The notes under the pieces are model-generated. The model worked only from the letters and a program-made list of their open reading frames with translations. It was not told the origin of the DNA and ran no database searches. A stretch of 64,000 nucleotides of DNA, taken from NCBI GenBank assembly GCA_015698045.1, contig BLAL01000281.1, positions 868,001 through 932,000 on the forward strand, given 5' to 3'. This DNA is from Rhizophagus clarus (lineage: Eukaryota > Glomeromycota > Glomeromycetes > Glomerales > Glomeraceae). Position numbers and translations under genes: made by a program. Every line of letters starts with the position of its first letter. The stretch's first letter is position 1. Shown here piece by piece: positions 1 to 11,619 of this stretch.

Positions 1-770
1 AAGTATTAAATCTTTTAATATAAGAATGTTAAATAACGTTCTTTTCTTTTTTTTTTGTAGGAACAGACCTTTTAGCACGGCTCCTGGAGGTAATGTGGAG
101 GAGAAAAGGATTATTAATGATTTTTTAATATAAGAACGTTAACTAATATTCTTTTCTTTTCTTTTTGTAGGAACAGACCTTTTAGCACAGCTCCTGGAGG
201 TAATGTGGAAGAGGAAAGGATTATTAATAATTTTTTAATATAAGTACGTTAACTAACATTCTTTTCTTTTTTTTGTAGGAATGGACCTTTTGGCATCGCT
301 CCTAGAGGTAATGTAAGGGAGGGAAGGGAATTTTGGTATGGCTTCTGGAGGTAATGTGGGGGAGGGGAGGGGAAATATTAAAGTTTTTTTAATATAAGAA
401 TGTTAACTAATGTTCTTTTCTTTCTTTTTTGTAGGGTTGAACCTTTAGCATAATTCCTGGAGGTAATGTGAAGGAGAGAAGGAAAATATTAATATTTTTT
501 AATATAAGAATGTTACTTAACATTCTTTTTTTTTCTTTTTTGTAGGAACAGACCTTTCAGCACAGCTTCTAGAGGTAATGTAAGGGAGGGAAGGGGAAAT
601 ATTAATGCTTTTTTAATATAAGAACATTTACTAACATTCTTTAACTTTTTTCTTATAAATATTGATTGGACTGCAACTTAGAATTAAAGATGATGAGTAT
701 GACTTTAAAACAGAGAAAGCGGGATATTATTTTTTTTATATATAAGAATGTTTACTAACTTTACTTTTGT
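1..770 (+). repeat. Tandem array 1 of mini-exon/intron-like units
   Basis: At least five diverged units of about 110-130 bp. Each carries a T-rich tract ending in TTTTGTAG, then a 28-29 nt conserved block (61-89, 171-199, 279-307, 435-462, 546-574), then GTAATG resembling a 5' splice site. The spacer has a core close to ACGTTAACTAAYRTTC, whose CTAA(C/T) resembles a fungal branch point just before the polypyrimidine tract. The 29-nt block is open in two frames and has a stop in the third, so joining three consecutive blocks cannot stay open. The array may continue beyond the left edge. Seen: the periodicity and the splice-like signals. Inferred: that it is or was spliced. Confidence 0.7.
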
Positions 771-1202
771 AGAAAATTTGAATAAACATAAATCTTCAAT
801 ATAAAAAAAAGCTGTAAAATTTAAAATTTTAAATAAAGTGTTTATTAGTAAATTGTGTCAGATACGTCAGAATAAATAATTACGTCAGTACAAATTAATT
901 ACGTCAGTAAAATTCAATTACATTATGTCAATACACAATTTGGCATTGTGTTACAACCCCTAAATATAATGATTGGAACCTCGTCATAATAATTGATGTG
1001 ATATCTACTATGTTTACTAGTATCAAAATGGCCAAAGTGTACATGGTTATACTTATGTTAGAGAAATTATTCCCAAAATGTACGAAACAGTTATCTTAAT
1101 GTGATATCTTCGTATTCAGGGGCCTTATTGTGCCGTAATATTACGGCAATTGAAATCAATTATGCTGAGAAGTATAGTCTGGTGATTTTTGATATCCCAC
1201 TG
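771..1202. other. Intergenic, AT-rich
   Basis: No coding sequence recognised. A short degenerate repeat of TACGTCAG(T/A) lies at about 858-905, and the small palindrome CCGTAATATTACGG at 1133-1146. I can assign no function. Confidence 0.5.
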
Positions 1203-1349
1203 TATGTTGCGGATCATGTGGTAATAGTGATTATAACCGAATTGTGATTACAAAGAGGTAAATTAACTAAGTAAAAGTCAGTTTCACAAAATTGGGTTCT
1301 TATGTAGAGGTGTGACTATATAGGGTGTGATTGTATGGAGGTCTGACTG
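1203..1349 (-). mobile_element. Tc1/mariner-like element, single end only
   Basis: The right boundary reads GGAGGTCTGACTG followed by TA (1350-1351). In reverse complement the segment matches, over about 145 bp, the left end of the element at 45666-46150, including the run that becomes AATCACACCCTATATA. I see no matching opposite terminus upstream, so this is a truncated copy. The CAGTCAGACC-type terminus next to TA is typical of Tc1/mariner elements. The missing end is an observation; the cause is unknown. Confidence 0.65.
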
Positions 1350-1673
1350 TATATACAAATTTAAAATTTTAAAGCATGAAAATGAATATTTTTTTATATT
1401 TAAAGTATGAGAAATCAATATTTTTTAGAAAATTTTTAAGAAAAATATAATAATGGTACAAAAATAAGGCTTGGAATGTGGCTTAAATGCGACACAATGC
1501 TTTTTTTTGTGGTAACGCATGGTAATACTAGGGTAGTTTCAGAGACGGCACGTCATGAATGTGTGCCAGGTCAAGCCACACAAACTGTTTTGTAAAATTT
1601 TTATGAACACGTGACTATAACGCGTTATGGCGCGTGATTTACTGGATTTATCTGTTATTTAACACCATACAAA
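1350..1673. other. Intergenic / upstream region
   Basis: AT-rich spacer ending in the presumed 5' region of the gene starting at 1674. GCGCG-containing stretches at about 1620-1637 (CGCGTTATGGCGCGTG) are the only GC-rich part. No specific element can be named. Confidence 0.35.
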
Positions 1674-2411
1674 ATGTCTACCAAAAAAAATAAAGTATCT
1701 CGGTAAGTTGGTTTTGATTTGTAAAAAACTTTTCTTTTCATGCATTAACTATATTTTATTATCAAATTATTTAGATCATCTAACAAGCTGCTTAGTGTTT
1801 ACGAATATTCAAAAGACTTTGATGTGTGCGAAGCCGTTCCTAATCCAGAGCCACTACCAGGTATAATATTGTTCGTTTTAAATTGAATGTATTCAGTGAA
1901 CTCAGCTCTAGAAATTTTTAGGAAAGGATCTCTTGGAACCCGTGGCTATTCTTAAGGAGAAACCCGCGGAAAAATGGAGGGACAAAGATGTTCTACCAAT
2001 CGCGAAACTCATTGCTGGGAGAATTTCGATTGATGCAACCGGAGATAATCGCAGTGGTGCAAATGCTTTTGGTCAATTAGCGAAGAATTATCTGATTATG
2101 TAATCAATCACCCGAAAATTCGAGCTTTAATTGATCCCGTATATGTCTTTGTTGATTTACCAAGTGTGGGGGATCTTGCTTTTCCGGCAAACGTCGTTAA
2201 TTATCCGCCAGCAACTGGTGGACTCAATCCACCACTTCTTGTTAACCCATCTAATCACATATATTCATTTATTGGACCGACAGCTGCCGAGGACGCGAAT
2301 CATTTTATCAAATCCTGGTCTTGTTGCATATTTAGTTCGTACCCCCGTTCCATTAATGCAATTTTAATAGTTGGGACATTGAAGAATTTGTTTTATATCC
2401 TCATTGTATGA
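1674..2411 (+). CDS. Unrecognised spliced gene, possibly decayed
   Basis: Three exons fit splice consensus: 1674-1702 (ATG to CG|GTAAGTT), 1775-1860 (TTTAG|ATCATC to CCAG|GTATAA), and from 1922 (TTTTTAG|GAAAGG). The joined frame reads MSTKKNKVSR..., then VYEYSKDFDVCEAVPNPEP and GKDLLEPVAILKEKPAEKWR, ending at a stop near 2103 (about 98 aa). Coding-like sequence continues in another phase to 2411, with PVYVFVDLPSVGDLAFPAN and a Pro/Asn-rich stretch, so the model is either incomplete (a further intron) or the gene is decayed. Base composition is less AT-rich than the surroundings, which supports real coding origin. I do not recognise the family and assign no function. Confidence 0.4.
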
Positions 2412-2989
2412 ACGACAAGCTAATAATTTTTACATTTGTAATTTGAAAATTGGTAATAAAATTGGGATAATTAAATATTCATGATAACTGTTTTAGTAAA
2501 AGCTCATCTAGCAAAAATTTTAGTATCGATCTAAATTTTTTATATATTGTCTCGGATGAAGGCTAAAAATTATGCATCAACTCATAACTCAAATCCACTC
2601 CGCGAATCCTTATAACACAAACTTAATTCATCAAGCTAAACGATTCTGACAGGACCCGAACAATACTAATAATATATATATATATATAACTCACAAATGA
2701 TACATTTACCTATGCAACTTTTTTTTAATAACGCTACGCAAACTTAAATCTTGGTTAGAAAAATTAAAAATAAATATTTGTAATTTTATTTATTTTATTT
2801 AATAGCTATATCGGTAAGATTCGGATATGTGTATAATGTGTTAATTAATAAATGCTGTACTGCTGCATTTTTAATGTGAAAGAGTTCGTTGTGTGAAAAA
2901 CACATAAAACAGTATTAGGTTAACTAAAAAACGCATAAAAAGTGTTAAACAGTATAACATTTATTATAATACCTAATGTAAACCTATAC
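2412..2989. other. Intergenic, AT-rich
   Basis: No gene seen. A (TA)n microsatellite lies at about 2674-2688. A CTACGCAAAC motif at about 2734 recurs at 4151 and 4181, beyond the other end of array 2. It could mark the edges of one inserted repeat block, but no clean terminal repeat was found. Confidence 0.35.
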
Positions 2990-3925
2990 AATATATCCAA
3001 TTAAAAGCAACAGAAAACAGTAAGCCTCTCAAAGAAACTTACTTGCGAAATTTAACTTCATATTCGAAACCCTCTAGGGCCTATTTTAAGAAAAAAAAAA
3101 TAAATAATGTTAGAAATTTTTTTATTAATAAAATAAATCAATAAGTGACACGTTTCTTTGCTCAACTTATTGTTTTGATTTTCAAGTACATACCTAGTAG
3201 TATAGAAAAAGAAGATAAAAGAAATGTTAAACATGTTTCTAATTCAAGAAAAGTTTCGATTTTTGAAACTTACTGTTAAGTCCTATCGAAACAGAATCTA
3301 TAAAAGAAACAAAAAACATAAGTGATCGTTTCTTTTAAAAAAAAAAAAAATAATAAAAATTTTACTTCGAAACTACCAAAAGTAAAGATCTAAAGCTGAA
3401 TACAAAACCGAAAAACGTTAGTTAACATTTTTATTTAACTAAACAGAATAAAAAAATGTTTCGCAACAGGTGTTGCGAAACTTACCATTTTCATTTTCCT
3501 CAAAAATACGAACTTACAATTCCTAATTAAAAAAGTTAAAATTTAAATTTCGAAGTTATAACTTCTATAATTTCAAAACTTACTAGTATTAACACCGAAA
3601 TAGAGCCTAAAGTAACCTAAAAAAAACAAAGAAACGCGTATTTGCGTAAGTTAACGTTTCTTTAAAAAAACAAATAAAAAAATTGGTTTCGCGACAGATG
3701 TAAAACTTACCATTTCGGAATTCCTAGTATTTAACGTTGAAAAAACATTTCTGATTAAATTAAGTTTTGCAATAACTTGAGACATATAATACTGATGTTC
3801 CAGAGTCCCAACACTGAAATCTACAAAAAAAAGCTATAGGTGTTAGTTGACTGTCAATGTTTCCTAATAAATTAAAATTATAAAAAAATATGTTTCGCAA
3901 AGCTTACCATTTCATGTTTCAGAGT
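2990..3925 (-). repeat. Tandem array 2 of mini-exon/intron-like units (minus strand)
   Basis: Read on the minus strand, about six to seven strongly diverged units, most 100-120 bp apart, show a short exon-like block followed by GTAAGTTT. The clearest is complement 3043-3080 (38 nt), preceded by CTTAAAATAG and followed by GTAAGTTTC. Others lie around 3274-3298, 3480-3515, 3583-3620, 3700-3730, 3785-3825 and 3900-3945. The spacers include TGTTAACTAACGTTTTT, the same core seen in array 1 and in the foldback element at 51.7 kb. Unit boundaries are approximate because divergence is high. Confidence 0.6.
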
Positions 3926-4364
3926 CTTAATGCCAAATTTTACAAAGACAACTGAAATACTACTTGAAAAATCAGAACCAGAGCTAATAAATAAATATAT
4001 ATATATATACAGTATTATAAAATTTTTGAACAAAATGAACAAAACATTAAACGTTCAAAACTTAGAATTTCGAATATTTTTTTTAATAAGATCTAATAGA
4101 TTATCTATTATAAAAAATGTAACGTGCGAGTTACGCAAAATTTGACCGATCTACGCAAACTCAATTTATATAAACTCTACGCAAACCCATATTTGAGTTA
4201 TGTCGGGGTCCTATTCTTTAAAATGATTATTGATAAAAAGCAGCTGGATCATTGGCTTATTCATAATATAGTAATTGATCACCTGAATGCGCAGTAGTCG
4301 ATATCGGGAAATTCTTGCCGAAGGAATATATATTCGCATTATCTTTTTCTCGTGTTTATTGAAA
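3926..4364. other. Intergenic with short repeats
   Basis: AT-rich; holds two CTACGCAAAC motifs at 4151 and 4181 and a (TA)n run at about 3993-4010. No gene recognised. Confidence 0.3.
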
Positions 4365-4723
4365 ATGGGGTCCAAGTTTGACTTACTTAGAGAAGAAAAT
4401 GCCAGACTTATTTATAACTAAGATAACTGGGCTCAAGTCCGAGAAAGTTGAGCTTGAAGCAAGAAATGCCCTTTTTTTCTTCACATGCTCAGAAAAAAAG
4501 ATAAAAAAAGAGATCAAGACTTCAAAGATATTTTTTGCAGATTAATTTGTTTTTTTCTCATCCCAGATCAAGGGGCGGAGAAAGAGTCACGAAATTGAAA
4601 GAGAAGCAGTTGCAGAACGTAGTAATAAAAAACTTATTGTCTGTATCACAAAAACATGATCTGACTATATGTCAATTGTATGCAAATCCTGAAGTCATTT
4701 TTATCGATTTTCAAGAAGGATAA
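4365..4723 (+). pseudogene. Remnant of a coiled-coil protein family
   Basis: Starts with ATG and reads MGSKFDLLREENARLI, a heptad-like N-terminus that I associate from memory with a large family of hypothetical coiled-coil proteins in Rhizophagus. A stop follows about 18 codons in; the sequence continues in another frame as TKITGLKSEKVELEARNA, and later RSRGGERVTKLKEKQLQNVV. Several frame changes in about 360 bp indicate a decayed copy lacking most of the family's length. Family assignment is recognition by motif, not by search. No function is known to me. Confidence 0.5.
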
Positions 4724-6054
4724 CGAATGACGAAATGCAGTATGTAATTGCTAGTGAAAATCTGGGTATTGCTTTCTCCTAAACATGTCCAGATATCTCT
4801 GATATATGTCATATTTAGATTTTAGAAAATTAAACCAAATTTAGCTTAAGGTTTTTGATTTTCTATCATTTGTGTAATTTAATAGAATATATTATTTAAA
4901 AAACAATACTAATAATTGAAGTATTATTTTGTTATTTATATACTAAAAAGGAATAATATTTTAATCTTTTAAGAATTTCATTTATTGATCATTAATGTAG
5001 ATTATTATAAACTAGTTGAAAATCCAGTTTTAATTGAATTGAACTGGATAAAGAAAAATAAGATAACTGATCCTTCCAATAATACTACCTAAAAATAATA
5101 TTAAAATTTATAATAAAAAATTTCATCATGATTACAATTTATCATAAGATTAAATAAATTTATACAGTTATCACTTACCATCGGATCGAGTACAAAATTA
5201 ATTTTTATCACAAATTTCTAACTAGTGGTCAGAACCAGTAACTCGCAATCCAGTTATCAGTTATCTACATATCCGCTTAACCAGATTACGAGTCTATAAT
5301 TCTCACTGGGTCAATGAATAATCAGTGAATATCCGAATAATTCTATTATGTTCTATTTTGTGACACTAAAAGACTAGTGAATGTACAAAAATCATAATAA
5401 AATACAAAATAAAAAAAATGAAGAATAAAGAATAAAAGTGAATGAATATAAGGAATGAAGACATAGAGAATGATCAATCGTAAACCGTTGAGTAAAAGTG
5501 GATGCCTCTTATTCAAAACATCTAACGTAGAAGCGCATGAATATGCTATTAATATACGCTTGAAACAAATTTTGATCCGGTTAAAAAATTTGCCAAGTAG
5601 ATAAGTCACTACTTCAAATACATAACAGAAACAAAATTCTCCAATGTAAAGTGTAGACAATGTTTACTATTTTATCCGAGTAGATGTATTTCTAGGTAAA
5701 TATATGTAAACTCCTTTCGTCTTTAGAATCTCCACCAATAAAAAATAAATTGATCTTGAGAGTTCACCAATTGTAACTAGAAAGTGTGCATATTATCAAA
5801 AAAAAAAAAACAATTAATTTTTATCAAACATTCATGATGAATTGATGATATACTATAATTTACCTTTTTTTTGAGTAATTCCCAAACCACGAAAGTGATG
5901 TAAAATTCTCTTTTTCCTGTTAGACGAAACATTTCATGTGCTAGTTCTTTTCTCTAATACTTAGTTCTCTTCTTTAAATAAGTTGAATAGTTGAGTTTAC
6001 TTGTGAAATAAAGACTTTTATATTTTATTGCGAGTTACAGTATGCACTTAACCA
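4724..6054. other. Intergenic, no gene recognised
   Basis: AT-rich spacer of about 1.3 kb. A 104-codon open frame on the minus strand (5346-5660) is Phe/Tyr/Ile-rich with no motif and is probably chance. About 5895-5960 could contain 3' or promoter sequence of an unseen gene, but nothing supports this. Confidence 0.35.
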
Positions 6055-6215
6055 CTTAAACTGACAATCAACCAAATTCAATGGTATTGTTGCAACTTCT
6101 TCAAACGTTTAAACTGATAAACGACTAAATTCGATGGTATCGGTGCAGCCTCTTTAAGCGTTTTAATTGATAAATGACCAAATTTAATGGTATCGTTGTA
6201 ACTTTTTTGACTAAT
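6055..6215. repeat. Three-copy tandem repeat, period about 53 bp
   Basis: Three successive diverged copies share the pattern TTAAACTGAYAA...CCAAATTCRATGGTAT followed by CGTTGCAACTTCTTTAA. They are similar enough to be tandem duplicates. No coding frame is kept. Confidence 0.6.
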
Positions 6216-6612
6216 AAGTTTAAGAGAAAGAAATATTTTCTTCTGATAATTGTATTCATCCGCTATTAAAATAATAATTCTGTTGAGTAATATTCTGCAT
6301 AAGTTGAATGGCTTCTATCTAAAGTTGAAATTTATAGTACACGATTCTATAGCGTTACACAGATCATTATTATCCCTAATATGTGCACGTGATATTTTTT
6401 GCTTTTCTTGGAAAATCCTGCATGAGAAGCCTCCAATATAACAGATCCAAATCAGTGTATATATAATATATATACAGAATAAAATGATTGTCTTTTATTA
6501 TTTATTGTTGTAGTAAGTACACAAATAAAATCTTTTATCAAGCATTTTAATTACTTGTGGCTAAAAAATAATTGCTTTCCCAACAAATATCTGACTAGTT
6601 ACATAAGATTCC
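6216..6612. other. 3' flank of the F-box/C2H2 gene
   Basis: AT-rich; includes the alternating TA stretch at about 6456-6474. It lies downstream of the minus-strand gene ending at 6613. No gene is supported here. Confidence 0.35.
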
Positions 6613-8792
6613 TTAACGTAAATAATTTATTTCTGGAACAAAAGCAAAATGAAGAAAATTGATCACAGCATCCGGATCAACGTACAACTTTGAAAGATCT
6701 TTCTCTGAAAGAAGAGCATGAACATCTCTTAAATGATTCTTCATTTTCCTTATAACACTAGGGTTATAATCTGGGCACATCCTGCATTTGAAAACAGGAT
6801 GCTCATCAAGATGATGATTAATTGCTCCTTGAACATCCAGAATGTCATGATATTGCGTGTTTTCCATTCTTGATACTGATAATACAGCAGCCTCCCGCTG
6901 CAAATGAGGAATTATGGTGTTATAGATGAACTCTTTTTTATAATACCCGCCATATTCTTTTGATGGAGGTTCTGGAGGATTAATAAAAGATGAACAAAAT
7001 GGAAGATACCGGAATAACGCATCATGAATACCGATGGTATAAGGAATTGTTTTCGCTGTTTTTTTAATTCGTTGCTTAACTCCCAACGCCACTAATTTAA
7101 GATGTTTAACAATTTCATTTCGTCTGTTTAAAACTAATCTATTCTGTTGTGTGATATTATATCGGACCAATTGATTAGATTGGTTTCTTGTAGGATGAGA
7201 CATAACGTTTTCCCATAAAGGGGTTGAATTAGGTATACTTCTTACTATTTGCATAGAGTTTGAGTTAGGATCGTGTGGTAATTTTGGATTATTATTATGT
7301 TTCAACTTTTGTCTTGGAAGGCCGTATAATTCCTTTCTTGGTAATTTTTCATTGTGATTTCTATCAAGCCTGATTTTCACCGGCTCACTGTCTCATTTCA
7401 AATATTTCAAATAATATATTAAAATATAAAATTTTATTAGTATTAATAATATAATATATAAATTCAAATTAAATATTGCTATTGTAAAATAAGCTAAAAT
7501 TCTTGATAAATAAAATTTACAAGTAAAAAAAAATGAATCATAAATTACAAATAGAAATATTTTAATCGTCAATAATATACCTTCTTCTAGGGGCTTTTGG
7601 ATTAGGTGGTTGTGTTGGATTATTAAAAGTATTATTCATTAAATTACTTGGTAAAGGTTTAGATTTTAAAGCCTCGATCAAACATGATTGGAAATCATCC
7701 CAATTTTGCTGTATAAATGGGTTAATCTCGATAATTGATACCATATCTGACACGACCGTATGTTTCGACAAAATTTCTGGTGTATAAGAGGTATATCGAT
7801 CGCAAAACTTTCGAAGAGCGTTTTGTAAATGATCTTTTTGCTCTTTTAATTGTTCTTGCCAACATCTCGTAGCCCAATGATAACGATCAAGAGATTCATC
7901 GATAACACTTTGGATCTCTTGTTTTTTCTTAGCAGTCCATTCCCCACGTTTTAAAATATTTACGCCCAAGAAATTACTTTGTGATGACGTTATGTGAGGA
8001 ACCCAATAATATTGAGTTTGTCCATCATCATCTGGACATGGAACTATATGGGGAGTTCCTGTGAAAACTTCACTCTCTATCTTCCATTCCACTTCGAGCT
8101 CTTGACGTCTAAAACATATAATATAATAAATAATAATTAATAATCGGCGAAATAAATTATCCTTCATATAAATATTTCTCCAGATTAACTTGAAAGAACA
8201 ATTAAGCCGTTTCACTTTCAAAATATAACACGACAACTTTACTTACATTCGCATATTTGAAGTGAAAAAAAGCTTAAAAGTTTTTACTTTAGAAGGCTAA
8301 AAATTCAATATAAAATTCAATAGGTAATAATAAATAAATTTCTTACCTTTTAGCTCTTTTTTGTAAACATTCTTTACATGATCTAACACAAGCTACCCAA
8401 TAAATTTGGGTCCTTTTATTTTTACTTTTACAGAACTCACACCCGTTGTCAAAATTTAACAATCGAGCGAATTTTTGTTCATTTAACCCTTTTGGTGGAT
8501 CCATATCCTTGAAAGGAGTAAATCTTTCTCTAGATGTTTTCCAAATATCCCACGATATTGGAAGGATATTGCCATCAAGCATATTTTTAAAATGCTTGCA
8601 AACGCAGGCCAACATCAACAGGTCCTTCGGCGGTAAATGGTAACAAATATTGATGAATATTTCATATGAAATATTATCTTGCATTTTGGAGTCGTATCTG
8701 ACCGGCTCCGAAAAGTATTTCAATATAGCATAAAGTTGGTTAAATTCCTTCTGTGAATGTACATTTGTATCGTCTAACTCCATAGAGTCCAT
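6613..8792 (-). CDS. F-box protein with C-terminal C2H2-like zinc finger
   Basis: Three exons: complement 8792-8347, 8108-7581 and 7387-6613 (1749 nt, 582 aa). Both introns are phase 2 and fit consensus (AAAAG|GTAAGA...TTTTAG|ACGTC; AGAAG|GTATAT...GACAG|TGAGC). Without the second splice exon 2 ends RRRYIIDD and exon 3 lacks an ATG, so the joined model is preferred. The N-terminus has an F-box-like segment (SYEIFINICYHLPPKDLL, then VCKHFKNML, about 45-80) and a CEFCKSKNKR...CVRSCKEC cysteine cluster. The C-terminal part has FKCRMC followed by H-x4-H (NHLRDVH), a C2H2-like finger. F-box proteins usually act as SCF ubiquitin-ligase substrate receptors; the finger may help in binding targets (inference). 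Start chosen at MDSMELDD; an upstream frame is homopolymer-derived. It is divergent from RPB6. Confidence 0.7.
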
Positions 8793-9266
8793 GCTAAAAA
8801 AAAAAAAATAAATTATTTTATATACGTATATATACACATTTCTTTTAAAAAAAAAGTGTAACTTTCTTGGTACTTACTTTATTAATTTTTAATGATTTTG
8901 CTACAAACGAAAAAAAAAAAAATATGAAAGGTTGGTTAATTCAGAAAAAAAACCAAAAGTATAAACAAAGTTTATTGAACTTACAAAGTCTTATTATTAA
9001 GCCTAAAACAAATATTGATCATACCAAGCCTTCCCGAATGCGAAACAGTCGTGGATACCGTACCAAAAATATACCAAAATAACACTTTTGAATATGAAAT
9101 ATAATTGGTTGATCAATCTTTAATTCTGATCGTGATCACGTTCGGCCAAACGGATCAAGTGACACAAGTTTATTAACCATTAATACATCATGACTAACCT
9201 TGACAGTTCAAATTCTTCAGTACAGTAGTAAAATTTTCACTTTTACAAAAATATTTCTTATAAAAA
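8793..9266. promoter_or_regulatory. Divergent promoter region, F-box/C2H2 gene and RPB6
   Basis: About 470 bp between two divergent start codons. It holds A-tracts at 8795-8806, 8849-8857 and 8910-8921, common in AT-rich fungal promoters. A 71-codon plus-strand open frame here (8867-9082) is Lys/Asn-rich with no motif and is considered chance. No defined operator is visible. Confidence 0.45.
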
Positions 9267-10104
9267 ATGTCAGATTACGGTGACGATTATGATGCTGCTG
9301 ATGACGCAGGGCAAGTTTTTTTTAGAAATTTTTTACAAACCTTTTGTTTATTTGAGAATTAACTAAAAAATTTTTTTATTACATCAAAATATAAACAGAT
9401 ATAATGATGAATTTCCAGTGAGTTTATCTTCTAAGTCTCCGATTCAATTAATGTTCTTGTTGATTATATTAACTATTCTTTACATTCAATTTTTTGTTGA
9501 TCAAATAATTAAAATTAAATTCCTTATATTTATTTATTTAGGAAGAAGATTATAATGAACCAGATTTAATAGAGGAAGATCTTGAACCAGAGCTTCCAAA
9601 TGGTTTTGGTGGGGATGAATCAAGGGAAGGAGGGATCAATGTACAAAATGGAGTTGCAATATTGACAAATGGTGCGGAAGGTACAGAAATGGATGTTAAT
9701 AAACAAGTAACTGTAGAAAAAGAAAAAGTTACTACTCCTTACATGACAAAGTATGAAAAGGCACGGATATTAGGTACTCGAGCGTTACAAATAAGGTAAT
9801 TATTTTCTAAAAATTGTAAATTGAATTTTTATATGATTTGCAATTTTTTTAAAAAAAAAAATTTTTTTTTTTTTTTTGAAGTATGAACGCTCCAATTCTT
9901 GTTCCACGCGAAAATGAAACGGATCCTCTTGAGATAGCTAAAAAAGAGCTTCGTTTTAAAAAAATTCCCTTAATGATACGAAGATATTTACCAGATGGAA
10001 GTTATGAAGATTGGAATGTCAGAGATTTGATTATTCCTGAAGATGAAGATTATGGTAGACAAACAAACCCAGCACAAGGACAATCATCACAACCATTACA
10101 ATAA
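9267..10104 (+). CDS. RPB6: RNA polymerases I, II and III subunit RPB6 (ABC23)
   Basis: RPB6 is a small shared subunit of all three nuclear RNA polymerases, at the base of the clamp, needed for assembly. Four exons: 9267-9310, 9399-9417, 9542-9795, 9882-10104 (540 nt, 179 aa). The acidic N-terminus ([15 protein letters not shown]) is typical, and the conserved core is clear: [18 protein letters not shown], then [18 protein letters not shown] and [13 protein letters not shown]. Intron 1 has a GC donor (AGG|GCAAGT) with AG acceptor, and exon 2 is only 19 nt; reading through both gives an unbroken frame, supporting the model. The fourth exon alone contains the C-terminal half. Its 3' end converges on COQ7. 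Length is slightly above the yeast protein (155 aa), mostly in the acidic N-terminus. Confidence 0.93.
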
Positions 10105-10335
10105 TTTAAGAAAAAGATTATAAAATTAATTCACATCCATCATAATAGATAATTATTCAAACGGATAATTAAAAATGGTGCGATCGTTTTCATTTATTTA
10201 AATTTTATTTTTATTTTTATTTTATTTTTTTGTTTGAGTAAATAAATCATCTACTAACTCTTAATTTGATATTATATCAAATCATATAATCAACCATTTA
10301 TATATCTATAAACACAAACTATTTTCTTTGTTCTT

Positions 10336-11364
10336 TTAAATCCTACTAGTTATCCATATTGCTATTTTACAACCATTATGTATTATTGCAGTCAAAGGTC
10401 CATGAAGCGGTGCCTTAAATGAATGATTTTTTTTTTTTTTTTTAAAAAAAAAAAAAGATTAGATTTATAATTTTATCAAAGAAATATACGTAAATGAAAT
10501 TACCTTTTGTGCATCCAAATCTACTGCAGTATCCAGATGATGTAATTCATCATCACGAAATTGTTTAATAACCTATATATAGTATTAGATAGTATTTAGA
10601 GGTTTAATAAAAAAAAAACAATATTATTATTAACGAATATTTTAAAATTACCTTTCTCAATTCAGAGATATCATCGTTTTCAATATGTAACAATTCTCGC
10701 AATTGGCTTAAAAAAAAAAAAAAAAAAAAAAGAAATAAATTGTTTTAATTGAACATAATTCAATATCCTAATAAAAGGATAATTTAAATTATATACTCAT
10801 TGTAATGTTCTCCAATCACAGTTTCTACTGCTTCTGTACAAGCCATAGCAGCTTCTTTACCCATCATAGCAGTACCAACTCCAAGAATGAATCCCGCAGC
10901 TTCCCATAATGGACGTAAAAATGTGGGTCTAACTCTATAACGTGGTATGATTTCGTCAAAAGTTTTAAGATGATACTTTTCTTGTTCCCACATTTCCTAA
11001 GTTTAATAAAATTTTTCACGATCAAAATAATAATTATTTTAATTTGGAATCAGTTTTACAATCTTACCTGAATGATGGGACCAACTTTTTTATCATTGCC
11101 TAAAATTGCTATTTGACCTTTATAAATATAATTTGCACCAATTTCACCAGCTTGATCAATTCTAATCATACTATCAATAAGTTTCCTCTGTTTTGGAGTT
11201 AATGAAATCTTTTTATTCTGGTCATGATTATTAGGTTCTTTATGAGGAGAGTTATATTTTACAGAAGTAGTATGAATTTTATTACAAGACAAAATTGCAT
11301 TAAAATAATTACGACGAATCGTTAAATCAATTGAAGAACGTAAGTAAGATGATATATAAAACAT
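10336..11364 (-). CDS. COQ7: 5-demethoxyubiquinone hydroxylase (COQ7/CAT5)
   Basis: Di-iron mono-oxygenase of the penultimate step of ubiquinone synthesis, in the mitochondrial inner membrane COQ complex. Five exons: complement 11364-11068, 10996-10797, 10706-10652, 10572-10504, 10413-10336 (699 nt, 232 aa), all with GT-AG. The N-terminal ~45 residues are Ser/Asn/Lys-rich with few acids ([19 protein letters not shown]), as in a mitochondrial presequence. Di-iron ligand motifs are visible: [25 protein letters not shown] (ExxH), then GEHYND and [11 protein letters not shown] (second ExxH). The end reads [22 protein letters not shown], the usual COQ7 C-terminus. Length fits the family. The first intron of the C-terminal half contains a T13A13 tract. 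It is convergent with RPB6. Confidence 0.93.
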
Positions 11365-11619
11365 TTTTAGATAACAAAATTCATAAAACGAGTGAATGAT
11401 TTATATAAAATTTTTGCTGATCAGGTCAATCAACCGCAGTTTATTATTGTACCTATTTTGATCAGTTATTTATTGATCTACCGAACTATATATAATAAGA
11501 ATCATTTAAATACAAGAATAAAAAACATTATTTACAAATTACAATCAAAAAAAAACAAAAAAAAACAAAAAAAAAAAAAAAAAAAAAAATAATAATAATA
11601 TAAAAAATTATGGTATAAA
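11365..11619. other. Short spacer with A-tract
   Basis: Separates the COQ7 start from the stop of the next minus-strand gene. A nearly pure A run of about 40 nt (11548-11589) lies just downstream of the SSH4-like stop codon. No gene. Confidence 0.4.

Noticed and set aside
5346-5660. 104-codon minus-strand frame
   Set aside because: Phe/Tyr/Ile-rich, no motif, poor start context; likely chance in AT-rich DNA.
7562-7580. Stop codon giving a separate F-box protein ending RRRYIIDD
   Set aside because: A good GTATAT donor precedes it and the next exon lacks an ATG but fits in phase; the joined model is preferred.
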